DNA from: Pyxicephalus adspersus | Taxonomy: Eukaryota; Chordata; Amphibia; Anura; Pyxicephalidae | Length of the DNA: 64,000 nt | Direction of reading: 5' to 3' | Assembly: GCF_032062135.1 (NCBI RefSeq) | Contig: NC_092858.1 | Span: forward strand, 164,630,048-164,694,047 | Shown here: positions 22,598 to 32,887 of the stretch, one piece after another | How the letters are laid out: every line of letters begins with the position of its first letter | Numbering within the stretch: position 1 is the first letter of the stretch | Notes under the pieces: generated by a model | Told to the model about the DNA's origin: nothing | What the model saw: only the letters and a program-made list of their open reading frames with translations | The model's database searches: none | Program-made: the position numbers and the translations under genes

Positions 22598-23051
22598 CAG
22601 AGAAAGGCAAACTCCGGCCTTTAGCCCGGATACGGCCTAGCCAGTATTCCAGTCTGGCCCAACGTCCCCCTAGAGATATATTGTTGGATCTGACCTAATT
22701 GAATTGTCACGTTATCACGAGTTCCCGTGATATCATTGAGTTCCCGCCCAATTACTATGCCTAAAGAGCAGAAGCAACGCGCAGCTACCAGTCTCCGGAA
22801 GGTTGACCTTGGACATTGTGTCCTTAACTCCAAATTGACTGACGAATTATTCTTCGTCCAATGTGGCAACAAAGCTCTGTGTTTAGTGTGCAACAACACC
22901 AACAGCACTTTCAAGCGGTCGAATCCCAAGGGGCATTTCGATGGTCATGGTTGGAAAAGACCTTTCCTTGGTCACCTTGTTTCTTCTGGCCTAGTGTGTC
23001 TTCTTGACCTCCTGAAATGGCCTAGTGGTCCAAAAAGTTTGCGGACCCCTG
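22598..23051 (+). mobile_element. hAT element, internally deleted, carrying BED-finger transposase fragment
   Basis: Termini CAGAGAAAGGCAAACTCCGG and (inverted) CAGGGGTCCGCAAACTTTTT are hAT-type, flanked by 8-bp duplications ACCTACGT (22590-22597) and ACCTACAT (23052-23059), 7/8 identical. From ATG 22757 a frame reads MPKEQKQRAATSLRK..., then FFVQCGNKALCLVC...KGHFDGHG: aromatic lead, C-x2-C and H-x3-H, the layout of a BED zinc finger at the N-terminus of hAT transposases of the ZBED5/GTF2IRD2-type group. After the finger the frame runs into terminal sequence, so the catalytic domain is deleted. Non-functional as a transposase. Confidence 0.75.
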
Positions 23052-23140
23052 ACCTACATGATTGAAAAAAAATTGGAAATCAAATTCTTAAAAAGTTCTG
23101 GGTCAGGGACAACAAGGTTGCCATGGGTGGGAAATATAAT

Positions 23141-23349
23141 GGATCTGATAGATAAAAGCTCTCCAAGAATGGAGATGACTATTATGGGGGAACATGGGTG
23201 ATCGAGCAAACCTAGAATGGTTTGAAAACATTTGCCAACTAATAATAAATGGTTGTTAAGAATTCTCTTCCAGGTTTGTTGGATCACCCAGGTTCTCCCA
23301 TGATATTCTATCTTTTCCAGTCTTGGAAAGCTTTAATAAATCAATCCTA
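23141..23349. mobile_element. Palindromic MITE family 'A' (diverged)
   Basis: GGATCTGATAGATAAAAGCTC ... GCTTTAATAAATCAATCC, with ACCTAGAATGG / CTTCCAGGTTTG inner arms and CACCCAGGTTCTCCCATGAT. Confidence 0.7.
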
Positions 23350-23429
23350 ATGATGGATGTCCTGCAGCCAGAAATTAGATGGGCCCTATCTGAGTTTCTA
23401 ATGCAGATTAGGAATATATTTTTAATAAT

Positions 23430-23500
23430 GTATTCTCATGGATTTATTTTGTTTAATATTAACACTTAACAGGTTAATACTAAATAGTGCATGAGAATAC
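23430..23500. other. 71-bp hairpin
   Basis: GTATTCTCATG (23430-23440) pairs with CATGAGAATAC (23490-23500), and TTAATATTAAC (23453-23463) with GTTAATACTAA (23473-23483). The internal loop is asymmetric. It could be a small MITE or a chance palindrome; too unbalanced for a typical microRNA precursor. Confidence 0.5.
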
Positions 23501-23689
23501 TTCAATTCTACCACTGTCAGCCAGCAGAAAGGGATGCTGAAAATGCATAATGGAATAGTGGGGGTTGGGGTGAAGAGGATGCACTATAAATGGGCTGCTT
23601 GGGAAATTTATATATAAGAATAAATTCTTTATTGCCAATGTATATTACAAACATTTATTCACATTAAGAAAATGATTATTTTTTCAAAA
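23501..23689. other. Intergenic, nothing recognised
   Basis: No gene or repeat identified. Confidence 0.4.
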
Positions 23690-23862
23690 ATACATTATTG
23701 TATAAAATGTTATGCATATAATGTGCTCTCCTCCAAAGGAGTGAACAGAGCTCGCTCCTTACAGGTTGTTCATTAATCCGGCAGGACGAATTGATGAACG
23801 ACCACTGTATACATGTCAGATTATCACCTGAAATAAGCACAATGAATTGAATGTGTAAGCAG
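23690..23862. mobile_element. Harbinger-like MITE, 3' part, decayed
   Basis: GTTGTTCATTAATCCGGCAGGACGA, GATGAACGACCACTGTATACA and TTGAATGTGTAAGCAGCC follow the block order of the 932 and 20940 copies; the end is followed by TAA. The 5' terminus is not clear. Confidence 0.5.
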
Positions 23863-24149
23863 CCTAATTCCAAACAAATGCACCCTGACCCCTCTGAATC
23901 CATTTATATATTCCAGGGCCTTGGTGGGCAATAGAAGATATGGCAAGATATGGCAATTAAATTGAAGTGGTCAAACAATGTCTTGTGTACAGCTCAAATT
24001 TGTGATCAGTTCACTATTGCAGAAGAGACAGGTGATGACTCTTCTGCAATAAAAGACACTTGTTTGCCTCATGCGTGTGCAGCTCAGCATACAATGCGCT
24101 GCATATCCCCTGGGGCTGAATGAACTCCCATATGTATGAGCAGGAGTTA
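23863..24149. other. Intergenic, nothing recognised
   Basis: No gene or repeat identified. Confidence 0.4.
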
Positions 24150-24567
24150 GGCTAGGTACACACGTGCAATAATTATTGTTAGAAAACAAAGTATTAATGA
24201 CCGATCAACAATTATGCACAATTATTTTGAACAATTGTATTGTGCACAATTCTGTACATGCTGATACGATACCATCGTTCAAATATAATCCACCAATAAT
24301 GTACACACACTAGATACGTTAATTTGAACGATGGGAAGGAAGTGACAAGTACAGGAGAAAGTGTATCATAGAACAATCCACGATCACTGAACGACCGTAC
24401 ACACAATAGATAGCGAACGATGGTCGCACAATCAGATCTGCCGGAACAGTCATTCATTTCCAGCGACATTCCTCGTTCATCGGCGCCATTGTGCACTTTT
24501 TTGGTTAACGATTATCGGACGAAGGGTCGTTAGTCCAACAATAAATATTACACGTGTGTACGTAGCC
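24150..24567. mobile_element. Long Harbinger-like MITE (418 bp)
   Basis: Termini GGCTAGGTACACACGTGCAAT and ATTACACGTGTGTACGTAGCC are inverted repeats flanked by TTA (24147-24149; 24568-24570). The TIR is shared with the 20940 element, but the interior differs (GTACACACACTAGATACG, TGAACGACCGTACACACAATAG, GATAGCGAACGATGG), so this is a distinct subfamily. No transposase frame. Confidence 0.8.
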
Positions 24568-24570
24568 TTA

Positions 24571-24965
24571 GGTCATCATGGTCCGCTATCTTCGCCTCTC
24601 TTCTTTCGGGTTCTTCCTACATCAGATCAGATGACGTAGGAAAAAAAAAACTTGTTGATCTCACTGTGCATGTGTGAGATTGGCAATTTCTTTCTCTTTT
24701 GGCCAAAGGGCTCCTTTTGCGCATGCCCGAGATGCTCAGGCATGCCCGGAAGGTGCAAACAGAGCCTCCCGGGATGCAAGACTTAGGTATCCCAGGAGGA
24801 TCTTCGCTCCCAATAATTCTTGATCACCTAGGCAAATTAATGGGGCTGTGCACTTAAAGGGTGTTGCAAAAAAACCCACAAACAAACAGAAGTTTTTCTT
24901 TAAATAAAAGGGTTGTCTACAATTCTAAATTTAGGTACACTTTACCACCTCTATGAGGTTATTTT
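24571..24965. mobile_element. Unclassified frog-type DNA repeat 'J'
   Basis: TCTTCGCCTCTCTTCTTTCGGG, then a self-complementary CCTACATCAGATC/GATGACGTAGG, GCGCATGCCCGAGATGCTCAG and TAGGTACACTTTACC. The opening resembles 54903-55150 and 36340-36680 (TTACCTGTCC...ATCTTC..). I recall similar elements in frog genomes; termini are not resolved. Confidence 0.45.
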
Positions 24966-24980
24966 TTGTTTTCTGAACCC

Positions 24981-25033
24981 TGGTAAATTTCCCTTCCTGT
25001 TCTAAAACACTAGAAATGAGAGGAAATCTCGTC
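24981..25033. repeat. Short palindromic repeat 'L'
   Basis: AATTTCCCTTCCTGTTCTA ... TGAGAGGAAATCTC: inverted ends with an A-rich centre. Related fragments are at 15929, 27401 and 27981. Confidence 0.45.
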
Positions 25034-25180
25034 AAAGTACATACAACTTTCCTTCTAGAGAATATTAGATCAGAATGTTAAACTCTTAGATCAGAATGTT
25101 TTCTCTTAGTGGCAATGGTCACCTGGACAAATAAAGGGACTAAACCTTACCAGTGGGGACACAGTCATCAATACAAAGTA

Positions 25181-25428
25181 GACTAGCCTTTCCTAAAACT
25201 TTTAACATGAGGGAACCCTTGAAATTACCTCCAGGGAACCCCGGCTATAATAACAATTCTGAAAGCTCACAGTACATTAGTGTGGTGGTCAGTGGGAAGA
25301 ATTCCTCTTACATTGCTAACCATTGGGAAGAATGTCACCCTTACAAATAGCCAAAAAGATCATTGATGTCACTTAAACTGACCTGAGAGCCACAAACTGC
25401 TCATTGCTCAAAGAACCCCACCTGTTGT
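25181..25428 (-). repeat. Dispersed repeat 'G', reverse copy
   Basis: The reverse complement reads GGTTCTTTGAGCAATGAGCAGTTTG, TCAGTTTAAGTGACATCAATGATC, GTAAGGGTGACATTCTTCCCA, ACCACCACACTAATGTACT and CAAGGGTTCCCTCATGTTA, matching 33780-34003 block by block. A third copy with an hAT insertion is at ~50.96 kb. Class unknown. Confidence 0.75.
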
Positions 25429-25439
25429 GTTATATTATT

Positions 25440-26150
25440 AGAAAAAGTGCTTAGGACAGACAACACGCTTTCTCTGAAAACGACCAACGCCTGGCTGTCA
25501 CTTTAACCCCCTTGCTCCATAATCGTTGCAGGTCCAACTGTTGCTTACAGAAAGCACACCAAGCCACCTCCATTTTTAACTTTCCATATTTATTCGTAAT
25601 TTGGTCCCTTCCCTGTAGATCTCCTTTAAGCCGCGTTGGGCTTGCTGGTTGTTGCACGCCAGGCTCAGGGAGGTCAACAGAGATCGCTTACATGTCTTTG
25701 TAGAGGGCCCCGTCCTGGGGGAGAACAAGCTTTCTGTCCCAGCTCGCCACCCTGGCCCCTCCCAATTATCTCTTCCTCCCCTCCTGCTTGACAAAGGTAA
25801 TGGCAGAAGGACAGCCATTTTTCTCCCCTTCCCCTGGGTAATTGAAATAAGTCACATGAAGACATACATCATTAATCTCCATCCCACTATCTGACTTTGC
25901 CGATAAACTAATCATTAACTTACATACTTCAATATCCTTGACATCTGCTCGGATAATGTTAAGGAAATACACAGTGTGCCATCATTAGGATGAGCGGCAT
26001 GCCTCCCAAAACTCAATTCATAGACTGCAGAGTCTATAGATCAAAGCTAATGGGGAGATCATTACCTAATCTCTTACAGTATACATCTCGATAAAATATG
26101 TTCTGCCTTTTCCATGGCTTTATCCAAACTGCTGCCAACATCCCAATTTC
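25440..26150. other. Candidate conserved non-coding element (~700 bp)
   Basis: Long unique block without coding character: CCATAATCGTTGCAGG, CATATTTATTCGTAATTTGG, CATCATTAATCTCCATCC, GCCGATAAACTAATCATTAAC, TGACATCTGCTCGGATAATG, ATCATTAGGATGAGCGGC and CATTACCTAATCTC. Repeated TAATC/ATTA words fit homeodomain (Otx-like and Antp-like) binding. 25576-25865 has open frames on both strands, but their compositions look incidental. One of the strongest enhancer candidates here. Confidence 0.5.
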
Positions 26151-26221
26151 ACTCATTTTTTCATGAGAACCTCTGCCGGAAATAATACATATATTATAAT
26201 GCAAGGTTATAAAGATTTATA

Positions 26222-26490
26222 TACACTACATGGCCAAAAAGGTCACTCACTTTCATTGGAGCATCTTGATGATTACGGCACACGTTCACCGGGATATGGT
26301 TTCAATAAGCTTATGCAATGTCACAACATTTATTTCTATCTAATTCACCTCCAAGATCTTGTATTGATGATGGAAGAGTCAGATTGCTGTGTAAAGTCTT
26401 CTCTAGCATATCCCAAGGATTCTCAATGTGGTTAAAATCTGGTGGTAGCCATGTGTGATAATAATGTCCCATGCTTCTGAAACACAATTC
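26222..26490 (-). pseudogene. Tc1-type transposon relic: TIR plus transposase C-terminus
   Basis: At 26222-26240 the plus strand reads TACACTACATGGCCAAAAA, the well-known terminus of a Tc1 family, preceded by TA. On the minus strand, just inside, a frame reads WLPPDFNHIENPWDMLEKTLH, corresponding to the transposase C-terminal SPDLNPIENxWDxL motif; its Glu is the third acidic residue of DD34E. The Asp expected 34 residues upstream is missing. Minus-strand sequence towards the terminus (ATGTTGTGACATTGCATAAG..GTGAACGTGTGCCGTAATC) is also Tc1-like. The other terminus is not visible. It adjoins the minisatellite at 26490. Confidence 0.75.
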
Positions 26491-27250
26491 AAAACTGGCA
26501 CTTCCAAGGCACCCCAGATAATAACACTGCCCCACAGGCCCCCAGATCATAATACTGCCCCCCACAGGCACCCCGAATCATAACATTGCCCCCACAGGCA
26601 CCCCAGATCATAACACTGCCCCCAAAGGCACCCCAGATCATAACACTGACCCCACAGGCACCCATATCATAACACTGCCCCCACAGGTAACCCAGATCAA
26701 AAAACTGCCCCCACAGGTAACCCAGATCATAACACTGCCCCCACAGGCACCCCGGATCATAACATTGCCCCCACAGGCACCCCAGATCATAACACTGCAG
26801 GCACCCCAGATCATAACACTGCCCCACATCATAACACTGCCTCCCACAGGCACACCAGATCATAAAATTGCCCCCACAGGCACCCTAGATCATAACACTG
26901 CCACCACAGTCACCCCAGATCAAAACACTGCCCCCACAGTCACCCGAGATCATAATACTGCCCCTGCAGGCACCATAGATCATAACAATGCCCCCACAGG
27001 CACCCCAGATCATAACACTGCCCTCAGAGATCATAACACTGCCCCCCCAGGCACCCAAGATCATAACACTGACCACACAGGCCCCCAGATCATAACACTG
27101 CCCCCACATCATAATACTGCCTCCTACAGGCACCCCAGATCATAACATTGCCCCCACAGGCACCCCAGTTTATACCACTGCCGCCACAGGCACCCCAGAT
27201 CATAACGCTGCCCTCACAGACACCTAGTTCATAATGCTACCCCCACAGGC
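26490..27250 (-). repeat. 30-bp minisatellite derived from Tc1 transposase motif
   Basis: About 25 tandem units of CACAGGCACCCCAGATCATAACACTGCCCC type (30 bp) with substitutions and a few indels. The minus-strand unit translates as GSVMIWGACG, and partial runs stay in frame (GGSVMIWGA repeated). Tc1-family transposases carry GGGSxMxWGCF in their core, so the unit looks like an amplified piece of transposase code. The array joins the C-terminal fragment with at most a short connector. Open frames on both strands are products of the 30-bp period. Confidence 0.85.
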
Positions 27251-28550
27251 TTGGGGACTTTTTCCTTGCCCCAGCAGTGTATACATAAAAAAGGTTTAAA
27301 TTGTAAGTATAATATTTGAAGTCTGTGTAGCTGATACTTTTGTTTTTAATTTACAATATGAGCCCTGCAGGTCCATTTTTTTGCTTTCTATGTCCTCTTG
27401 GAGAGATTTCCCATCATGTTCTATTCTAGAAACCTAACAGGAATTGAGATAAAAGGAAGGGAAGTCCTCTATTAAATTGTTTTCATTATGACTGTTGAAA
27501 CATTTACCAAAACTTTTTGTTCAGGTCAGAATTTTAAAGTCAAATTTGATTGCCAGAAATGGATGTTGTAATTAAGGACCCAGGAGCTGTTTGCAATCAT
27601 TTGCAATTAAAATATTTCCACATTTTGGCAAACTTACCTGCTAAAATGAAGGTTCCAGTGCCATGATGCCTGTGATCCCCTCAACATACCCCCAGGGAGT
27701 TACCTAGACCTGGCACAATACGGAAGACTGTACCCTGAGCTACGATTGTCTTGAGCGCTGCTATCTTGGGAGTTACATCAGTAGGCTCAGGCAGTAATTG
27801 ATTCTTCACCAGGGAATGTTTCAGTGAATGTCAGATGCAATACCTTACAAATAGTCCTCCAAGTCAATGGCCTTGATTTATAAAGTTGCAATAACAGGAA
27901 AATTGTGTTAAAACTTTTTTTTTAGTTTTGGATAAAGATTAAGACCCGTCAGGTTTTTTTTTCTGTCCCTGTTCCAGTATGAAAATTTCCCTGTAATTCC
28001 TGTCCCAAAAACACACAGGAATTTAGGGAAAATCTCTCCTCAGTGACTGGGAATACCTTCATAGACAGTCGTCTCCATACCAGATATCTCTCATCAGTCA
28101 TTTCCTAATCTCCTGTGCCAGATCAAACATTTTGGATTACCATCAATTTCTACACCATTGACAATTGTACCCAGGACAAATTGGACTAAAATTGAGATAC
28201 AGACAGCAAGAAAAAAAACATGACAATAGTGTTACCAATTCTTCATTCTTTTTTAAATGTTTTTTTTTAAATTTAGCTTTACATACACTTATCTCACACA
28301 TATTCATGACACCTAAAACCAATATTTGAGTTTTTAACAAATGCTAAAAATAAGTAAACGCAAGAAAAAAAATGTAATATTTTTCATCTTACCAGTCAAT
28401 AGATATGATGGCTAAGTTTTAATTTTTCATGCTAAGATCACTCGTCAGTATTCAGAGATGTTGTGTTCTTGTTCTTTCTTGTAAGTTAAAAAAAAGCAAA
28501 ATTAATCTCGCCTTCCTATCAATCCATGAAGTATTGGAGATGAGCAAAGG
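27251..28550. other. Intergenic with two short palindromic 'L' fragments
   Basis: 27401-27470 (GAGAGATTTCCCATCATG..AAGGGAAGTCCTC) and 27981-28041 (AAAATTTCCCTGTAATTCC..AGGGAAAATCTC) belong to repeat L. The rest has no gene or recognised repeat. Confidence 0.45.
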
Positions 28551-30480
28551 CAGACATGTTTGAAACCATCTCACAATTTGTTATATCTCTGGAGGCTCTG
28601 CACATCTGCTATGGATATGGCCATTATGATGGCGTTTTTCTATGTAGAAAGCAAAGGTAAAACTTTAAGGAAGACAAAGATAGGTATGGCAGGAGATATC
28701 ACACCAGAGTATCTAAGATATATAACAAGAGCCCATTTATGGCTAAAATTCATTTTTTAGGGGTGGATCATGGACAAGGTATGCCAGAATTTGAATTTTT
28801 AAGTTTTATTTCATCAATCAAAGTACTGCTGTCCTTCTATGTACGGGAGAACATCTATAATTCATTGAATGCTTGTCCAATGTTTAAACAACACTCAACA
28901 CATGCTCCATCTTGCAGTGCAATATCATACACTCTCTGTGATAACGCTTCATTGACTGTCCACCCTCACATTGAAAAATTAATGTAGCCTGTGACCCTAA
29001 AGCTGCTACAGGTGAACAGAACAGGCCTGGAAATCCATACTGGAGGGTCAGCCATCCATCATAATCAGGGCAAATCATTAAACCTATGTACAAAAAAAAT
29101 TTGTAGGTTTACCAGAGCAGCCAGTGGCAGGATGGGAAGTGTGTCTGAGAAGTAACTGTATGCCATGTCTATTCCTTGTAAAACAGCTACTAGTTCCCAT
29201 GGGTCATGGTTCAGATGTGGCTGTCTCCGGTGATCTTTGACCTCGGGTCATGCACTTAGCTTTGAAAGTGTCAGCTTTAGAATGAACCTCGCAGTCCCTA
29301 AGGAGGAAGACTACATTGCTGATGACATTGTTAGTATAAAGATATCTTTCTGATCAGATTGGCAGAGATAAAGCAGATGTCAAGGGCAAGGAGAACGGGT
29401 GGTGATCTATGGAGAACAGACCAGTCGTATGCACTGAAAGAATAATTTGGAATTAGTATTCATTACAGAATACCAATATACCCAACTCATGTTGGTCACC
29501 TCTGGTCAGAATACATGTTGTTGAATATGGATGCTATCATGTCCTTCTAAAATTAATTTGCTTGACTATCATGTTCATACCTTAGCTTCTGGGTTGTTGA
29601 TCTAAGAAAGCATGTGGATCAGGGAGTTTAGCTTTTTTAATATTATGTGCATGTTCAGATAAGACCATACTGCAGCAAGAAAAAGCAGAGCAATTAGATT
29701 TTTTTATAGAAGCGGGTTACCAATGGTAGCCTCCATATTTCTCAGTTCAGTAATTGAATATTTCCCCATGTCTAGGTGACCAAACGTGTCAAAGGTTGAA
29801 GCAATATATGGACAAAGGTCAGCACTGCGTGTCCACAGTAAGCACTACAGACAAGGCTGGTTGCTCAGGGACTTTGATGACACAATGGCTGGGTGTAGGG
29901 AGCTAGAATGCTAAATATCTTGGGTCCCCTTCAAATTTGCCAGGGCCCCAAGGTGCCCAGGACACAAGTTAAAATTGTAACTCCTGCTAAGACTAAAATT
30001 GAAATTGTTCAGCAAAGAAATAAAAAGTCATTGCAAGCATGTCTGCTGAGGACCTTCCAGGTATGGCAGTCCTCCGGATTATGCACAACGTCAGGGATTC
30101 CCTTCAGTGCCATAGAACAAAAAGAAAAACTATGGGAAACCTTGTTTAGTATTTTAGGTGAGACAGGGAAGGATGTTGCTATTACTGACCTCAGAAATGC
30201 TAGTTCCTGGCTGTCATGCTCATGCTTCAATACTCTGAAAATTAACCCAAAGCAAGCTTGTAGATAAAACAGTTTTTCATTTGTTTCTGCTGATCCGTGA
30301 CTCCGAAAGAATCAAAAGCCGAGGGTCTGCATAACAAGAAGCATTTTAAGTTTAATGTTTCTTTTGTAGTAGGTGTATGTTTAGGTTGTTCTGAACCCAA
30401 ATAATAAAATGTCATTTTAAAAGATGTTTTCATTTTTTTAAATGTTAAACTTTCTTGAAAATAATAACCTGACAATTCCA
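28551..30480. other. Intergenic, nothing firmly recognised
   Basis: Open frames up to 119 codons occur (29908-30267, plus) but show no known domain or biased composition. 29215-29420 contains TTTGACCTCGGGTCATG and has CNE-like texture, weakly. Confidence 0.35.
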
Positions 30481-30519
30481 TGGTGGGGGTCTTTGTTAGG
30501 AACAGCTGACTCTGAAATG

Positions 30520-30635
30520 TGCTTGTGCGTTGTCATCTTATCACATGGAACACTGGTAGTTGTGCCAACACACATTGTGCAGACATGGTCCACAACTGTC
30601 ACTAATGTCACTAGAAGGAAGTCTCTCCAGAGTGA
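30520..30635 (+). repeat. Dispersed repeat 'K' fragment
   Basis: CCAACACACATTGTGCAGACATGGTCCAC, TGTCACTA and CTCTCCAGAGTGAT align with CCAGCACACATTTCACAGGCATGGTCCAC, TGTCACCA and GCCTAGAGCAATCAT at 42.8 kb. Class unknown. Confidence 0.45.
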
Positions 30636-30839
30636 TTTGGTGCCACCTTTGGAATGCGTATATAATTGGCATGCATTCTAATTCCAGCAGGACAGTCCCT
30701 GGGTTTTAGACACAGTGTCTATACCCCACCGGATTCTGGACCCTTGGCCTAAATGCTGAAAGGTAGCAGGGTGTCAGGTGTTGAAACGCTCTTTCCATTC
30801 CAGAACCCAGCACTTACATAACGGTGAATCATCTCTTCC

Positions 30840-31335
30840 TGTTGCAATGCATTTAATGCATTTAATTCCCACTTAACTGATAAAGAGGCAAAAGTGCAGG
30901 AGTGTATGTGTGAGTCATTACAAAAGCTGCCAATGACCAACAGGGAGGTATTACTGCCACTGATCAACATTTTAGGGGGGAATGTAAATATACAGCTACT
31001 GACTAACAACTAAGGGGGGCTGCTTAATTAACACTGCAATTGCCCAACAAAGAAAGAGGGATGAAATATTACTGTACTGACCACCCATGCAGGGAGGTAA
31101 GACATTTATTAGTACTGTCACTGAATGATTAGCAGTACAGGGGGCAGTTTGGTGACCACCGATTCAAGGGGTATTTATTATTACTTACAGTGAGTGACCA
31201 CCAAAAGGGGCATAAAAAATACCGTGACAGGTAAGGACCAACAACAAAGGGGTATTTTACTTTAATTTGCTGCCTACAAAGAGAGGTTTATTTTTTCATG
31301 CTGGGGGTTAAAATTGCCTTTACTGGCAGAAATAA
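30840..31335. repeat. Very degenerate tandem region (GACCAACAA..GGGGTATT type)
   Basis: Motifs such as TGACCAACAGGGAGGTATTA, TGATCAACATTTTAGGGGGG, CTGACTAACAACTAAGGGG, GAGTGACCACCAAAAGGGG and GGACCAACAACAAAGGGGTATT recur irregularly at ~40-60 bp. They resemble CACTAACACCAACACTGGGGGTTA at 31820-31846, beyond the neat minisatellite, suggesting an old array now flanking a younger one. Confidence 0.5.
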
Positions 31336-31760
31336 TGGGGCTTATTACTACATCCATATTCTATATGGGGGTTATTACTACATCCATATTCTATATGGGG
31401 CTTATTACTACATCCATATTCCATATGGGGATTATAACTACATCCATATTCCAATGGGGGTTATAACTACATCCATATTCCAATGGGGGTTATAACTACA
31501 TCCATATTCCAATGGGGGTTATAACTACATCCATATTCCATATGGGGGTTAATACTACATCCATATTCCATATGGGGGTTATTACTACATACATATTCCA
31601 TATGGGGGTTTTAACTACATCCATATTCCATATGGGGGTTATTACTACATACATATTCCATATGGGGATACTACATCCATATTCCATATGGGGGTTATTA
31701 TTACATCCATATTCCATATTGGAGTGAATACTACATCCATATTCCATATGGGGGTTATTA
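31336..31760. repeat. 30-bp minisatellite (TATGGGGGTTATTACTACATCCATATTCCA)
   Basis: About 14 units, mostly 30 bp with a few of 27 bp. The period of 30 keeps both strands open for 70-100 codons (HMGVITTSIF on plus, NMDVVITPIW on minus); these are not genes. Unrelated in sequence to the 26.5-kb minisatellite. Confidence 0.9.
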
Positions 31761-32566
31761 TTGTATACACCAACACCAGTGCTGGAGGTATTATACAAGA
31801 ATGATGTGGGTTATTGTGCCCACTAACACCAACACTGGGGGTTAATAGCACATTCAAAATTCTGTTCTTTATTCAAGTTTTTTATTGCTGCCACAAACAT
31901 CAAAAACAGACGATTATTTTACTTCCACACAAAACTCAGCAAAGTAAAGGAAAAGTGTGTTCCACACTGCAAGCCATTTGCTGGAAAGAAATGATTGACA
32001 ATGTCCACTTTTGGAAAGCTCAAAAGGCGAGGGTAACTGGCAAAGTTAGTGCATGTAGACAGTAAGTGGCTGAATGAGGCTGAAGCTAATCAGCAGTACT
32101 AAGATGCAAAATAGAAAAAAGATGAAAAAAAATTTGTTTCTGATACGCAGGGCATTGTCAAGCTAAACTTCATCCAGTTCAGTTCTGCTTAAGTGACTGC
32201 AAAGCTGCAAACTTTAACATTTTGCCCCCAAAAAATCTGATTTTTTGTTTATTTTTAAAATTCTGAATAGAGTGGGGAAACGGTGCAACTTATTGTTGAT
32301 GTCTATGTTCCCTTTTCAAGAACTTCTTCTAACTTCCAGTCTATTTAATGGTTATTAAGCTGAACAAAAAGTAAGGGGTAATCTTCTGACCAGGGACACA
32401 GCAGCAAAAAAATGTTTCTCCTGGGATGGGAAAGGGGCGAAGGCTGGGATACTGAAAAGGAATGAAAAACCTTACATGATCTTTGCAGTTCAGTGAAAGA
32501 GTATTATCTATCATTAGGAATCCTCAACCACCTGTATGTATTTACAGCACACCCTGTCAATACAAT
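31761..32566. other. Intergenic, unclassified
   Basis: No gene. T- and A-rich stretches, no recognised repeat apart from the array remnant at 31790-31850. Confidence 0.4.
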
Positions 32567-32570
32567 TTAA

Positions 32571-32883
32571 CCTCCTTGCAGTTAAGCCCGACCTTCGCTC
32601 GGGCGAAAAAAAATTGCAAGGATGGTTAAGCCCGAGATTTTTTACATCCTTACTTACCTGGTCCCCCTGTGCTCATCCAGCGACGTCCTCCATCGATCAT
32701 CGTCCGCCGATCTCCCTTTTTTTTTTTACATGATTGTGTGTTTCAAACATTTTTTATATTCATATTATCTACTAGAACCCCTGTTCGGACATATTTCTGT
32801 AAGTTATTTAAAAAAAAATTTCATGAAAAACAGTGGATCACTTTTGGTACAGAAATCTAGACATCAGTGTAACGCTTAGGTGG
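32571..32883. mobile_element. piggyBac-like (TTAA) MITE, short copy
   Basis: Begins CCTCCTTGCAGTTAAGC and ends GCTTAGGTGG, flanked by TTAA on both sides (32567-32570, 32884-32887). Inverted CCTCC.. / ..GGTGG ends and TTAA duplication fit piggyBac-type elements. Related copies are at 55.2 and 59.1 kb. It contains a palindromic GCCCGA..TCGGGC near 32.6 kb. No transposase. Confidence 0.6.
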
Positions 32884-32887
32884 TTAA

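Noticed and set aside
22727..23065. A host zinc-finger gene
   Set aside because: The frame lies entirely between hAT termini and 8-bp duplications and lacks any domain after the finger, so it is a transposon relic.
26489..27145. Open frames of 71-126 codons on both strands at 26.5-27.1 kb as a repetitive protein gene
   Set aside because: Generated by the 30-bp period; interrupted by frameshifts and best explained as amplified transposase sequence.
29908..30267. 119-codon frame as a host exon
   Set aside because: No domain, no splice-site or composition support; a minus-strand frame of 73 codons overlaps it.
31298..31857. Open frames of 65-100 codons as a repeat protein
   Set aside because: Product of a 30-bp minisatellite; both strands are equally open.
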